From: Dyadobacter sp. CY345 | GTDB lineage: Bacteria > Bacteroidota > Bacteroidia > Cytophagales > Spirosomataceae | DNA length: 64,000 bases | Reading direction: 5' to 3' | Assembly (NCBI RefSeq): GCF_021502725.1 | Contig: NZ_JAKFFS010000001.1 | Span: 992,001-1,056,000 of the forward strand | Shown: positions 62,253 to 64,000 of the stretch, one piece after another | How positions within the stretch are numbered: the stretch's first letter is position 1 | Layout: each line of letters starts with the position of its first letter | Position numbers and translations under genes: made by a program | The notes under the pieces: model-generated | What the model was told of the DNA's origin: nothing | Seen by the model: only the letters and a program-made list of their open reading frames with translations | The model's database searches: none

Positions 62253-62276
62253 AGATTAGTAAATACAGCGCACAAC

Positions 62277-62474
62277 ATGGAATTTGAAGAATATCTGACC
62301 ACTAAAAAAATAGATTACATTGCTTTTCAAAAAGCAGATCCTGGACGATTTGAAGAATGGAATCAGATCTTTCGGACCATGCATCCGGATAGTTTTACTG
62401 CGCAGAAAAAATTTCTTATCAATGATATCAGAAGGAGATATCACCTGAATGACAAGGTGATATCTGCATCCTGA
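62277..62474 (+). CDS. Small hypothetical protein, 65 aa
   Basis: MEFEEYLTTKKIDYIAFQ, helical, polar, no signal. It follows the glycosyltransferase by 24 bp and is likely co-transcribed. Its last codons (62436-62465) contain an 11-bp hairpin. It shares the length and composition of conserved Cytophagales small proteins, but I cannot name one. Confidence 0.6.
   Translation: MEFEEYLTTKKIDYIAFQKADPGRFEEWNQIFRTMHPDSFTAQKKFLINDIRRRYHLNDKVISAS
62436..62465. other. Hairpin within the end of the small gene
   Basis: agatatcacct (62436-62446) pairs with aggtgatatct (62455-62465). No T-run follows on either strand, so it is not a standard terminator; it may stabilise the 3' end. Confidence 0.4.
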
Positions 62475-62478
62475 CTAT

Positions 62479-64000
62479 TTATCTCCCGCAAATTCCGACA
62501 AAATCGCAATACGTGCAGACGTTAAGATCTTCTGTTTTTTTAAAAGGAATCTGAGGATTCAGAAGATCATCAAGTATTTCTGAAAGCAACCTTTCTGACC
62601 GCTGAATGAAATGTTCAGCGTCCAGTCCTTCGGTTAATTCCAAAGGATTGGCAATCAAATTTGTCGGGTCACGGAAGGAATAAAAGCCTGATTTAACGAG
62701 GTATTTGCCAAATTCATACGTTTTTCCACCAATATTCAGACCTTTTTCGTCCTGCATTTTTCGGTACATCAGGTATTCATAGAGCCACAACTGACGCACA
62801 TAGCCCGCTTTCCTGTCCGGATCGGTTCTTATTATTTCCTCTTTTCTTGCCGGATCAGAAACTTTTTGTTTGCCTGTAAGCTCCACACTTCCCGTTTTGT
62901 AATCCATAACATACAAGGTGTGCTCGCCGCTTAATTCGATGCGGTCAATTTTTCCTCCAATATTTACGAGTGTTTCTTCATTTTGAAGAGTCAGCGTTAA
63001 GGACGTTCTCAGCGGTTGTTCGGCAGCCAGTATTTTCCGACGGTATTCCTGGCTGATCTGATGTTTTGTGAAAGCCAGGATCTGCTGTTCTCCAACATGA
63101 AAGTAGATTTTGTTTAGTCCGAGGTCGGTTATATAGCCTTCGAATAAATCATCAAATTCTTCCTTCAAAATGACCTTGATCTGCTCTTCTGTCGGATCTT
63201 TTTCATGCAGGAAAAAATCTTGGTCAAGTCTTTCCAGACAAGCATGGATCCACGTTCCGATTTTATCCATACCCAGTTCTTCTTCCACATCTTCTGCCTC
63301 TTTCACCCCGACAATATGTTTCAGGTAAAATTGCATGGAACAACGGATCAGCTCGTTCAGGTGTGTCGGGTATACTCCCTTCCCTGAAAGATATCGGCGA
63401 ATGGCGGCAAGCATCGCGGCATCTTTCGGAACGTCTTCACTTAATTCCTGAGATGCTTTTTTAGAAAAAGATACGGTTTTGTTTTGGATTTTTATTTCTG
63501 GATTATATGAAGAAAGCTCATATTCCACCTGCTGAATAAACCGACTTTTTTCTCCACCGCCAGGCGCATCATTTGTGCTTGTGTAAAGCATATGAATTTC
63601 CGAAGCGCGCTGTAAAAGACGATAAAAATGATAAGACATCACCGCTTCCTGATGCTGATGGGTCGGTAACCCTACTGCTTGCGCGGCATCAAACGGGATA
63701 AGTGAATTCTGCCGTTTCGCCTGTGGAAGCGTGCCTTCGTTCAGAGATAAGATAATAATGCGGTCGAAATCGAGCGCACGCGTTTCCAACATACCCAAAA
63801 TTTGCAAAGAACTGATCGGTTCTCCGCTGAATGGAATCCTGGTCTGTTTGATCAGTTCAAACATGAACGACCGTAGCGTTTTCAACGTGATTACCTCCGG
63901 CCTGTCTTCAAGTGTTTGTTCAAATTGTTTTAAAAGTGTATAAAACAAATATAAATATTCCGTTTCCAGCGCATTTTTATATTCTTTGTAAACATCACGA
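62479..64000 (-). CDS. AddB-like helicase/nuclease with Fe-S cluster, C-terminal part (5'-truncated by window edge)
   Basis: The frame is open to the window end, so the residues upstream are missing. The visible part (507 codons) is the C-terminal half of an AddB/UvrD-like double-strand-break repair protein. A helicase-like part has LSLNEGTLPQAKRQN and LIPFDAAQ. A PD-(D/E)XK nuclease domain (DYKTGS) follows. The Fe-S cysteines are IRCSMQFYL plus CTYCDFVGIC near the end, matching the AddB pattern. It would process DNA ends for recombination. Its TTG codon at 63948 is not a start. Confidence 0.88.
   Translation of the reverse strand, partial: RDVYKEYKNALETEYLYLFYTLLKQFEQTLEDRPEVITLKTLRSFMFELIKQTRIPFSGEPISSLQILGMLETRALDFDRIIILSLNEGTLPQAKRQNSLIPFDAAQAVGLPTHQHQEAVMSYHFYRLLQRASEIHMLYTSTNDAPGGGEKSRFIQQVEYELSSYNPEIKIQNKTVSFSKKASQELSEDVPKDAAMLAAIRRYLSGKGVYPTHLNELIRCSMQFYLKHIVGVKEAEDVEEELGMDKIGTWIHACLERLDQDFFLHEKDPTEEQIKVILKEEFDDLFEGYITDLGLNKIYFHVGEQQILAFTKHQISQEYRRKILAAEQPLRTSLTLTLQNEETLVNIGGKIDRIELSGEHTLYVMDYKTGSVELTGKQKVSDPARKEEIIRTDPDRKAGYVRQLWLYEYLMYRKMQDEKGLNIGGKTYEFGKYLVKSGFYSFRDPTNLIANPLELTEGLDAEHFIQRSERLLSEILDDLLNPQIPFKKTEDLNVCTYCDFVGICGR

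Noticed and set aside
1-64000. Search for tRNA, rRNA, CRISPR repeats, insertion sequences and prophage genes
   Set aside because: No cloverleaf T-loop motifs, repeat-spacer pattern, transposase or phage proteins were found by reading.

Overview
The window looks like a chromosomal segment of a Bacteroidota bacterium, probably order Cytophagales and possibly a Dyadobacter-like member of the Spirosomaceae. The evidence is a TonB-receptor-like beta-barrel protein paired with a GLPGLI protein, several LytS/LytTR and hybrid two-component proteins, a Nudix-type AraR beside araBAD, repeated matches to the Bacteroidota -7 box TAnnTTTG, and general lack of strong Shine-Dalgarno sequences. The genus is an inference. 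I see no tRNA, rRNA, CRISPR array, insertion sequence or prophage.

Region 1 (1-19.4 kb) is mostly housekeeping and scattered metabolism. It holds the C-terminal part of FeoB, the bifunctional NAD(P)HX repair enzyme, ribosomal protein L19, DapF, a rhodanese, a DEAD-box helicase, a GH9 cellulase, an acyl-CoA dehydrogenase, a divergent PlsC/acyl-ACP desaturase pair, and a set of exported hydrolases. The last of these is a phosphodiesterase-alkaline phosphatase fusion. Region 2 (19.7-24.6 kb) is a complete L-arabinose catabolic cluster, araR-araB-araA-araD, whose regulator has a degenerate Nudix box.

Region 3 (25.4-32.9 kb) is the most unusual part. Five tightly packed genes on the minus strand encode, in order, an E1-like (ThiF)/nitroreductase fusion, a GNAT-fold acyltransferase-like protein, a 7TMR-DISM membrane histidine kinase, a receiver-histidine kinase hybrid and a lone receiver. 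A second, divergent receiver protein is paralogous to the hybrid. No protein in this set has a recognisable DNA-binding output domain. The layout suggests synthesis of a small molecule coupled to a sensor and phosphorelay.

Region 4 (33-48 kb) has an old yellow enzyme divergent from a large beta-helix protein, a dienelactone hydrolase, a CPA2 antiporter, a heme oxygenase-bacteriophytochrome operon (a self-contained red/far-red sensor), a convergent beta-barrel/LytS/LytTR operon, a MerR regulator with an M28 peptidase, and a phosphoesterase. Region 5 (48-64 kb) carries the outer-membrane receptor with its GLPGLI partner, a possible small RNA or attenuator upstream of an OmpA lipoprotein, a serine hydrolase, a threonine dehydratase-like enzyme, a 1190-residue propeller-GAF-LytS sensor with its LytTR regulator, a glycosyltransferase, and the 3' part of an AddB-like Fe-S nuclease that runs off the window end.

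Several small genes were found by reading the gaps: a 44-aa ORF with its own promoter match, a 55-aa membrane protein, and weaker 33- and 34-aa candidates. Where a signal peptide, lipobox or promoter indicated an internal start, the start was moved downstream of the longest possible one.
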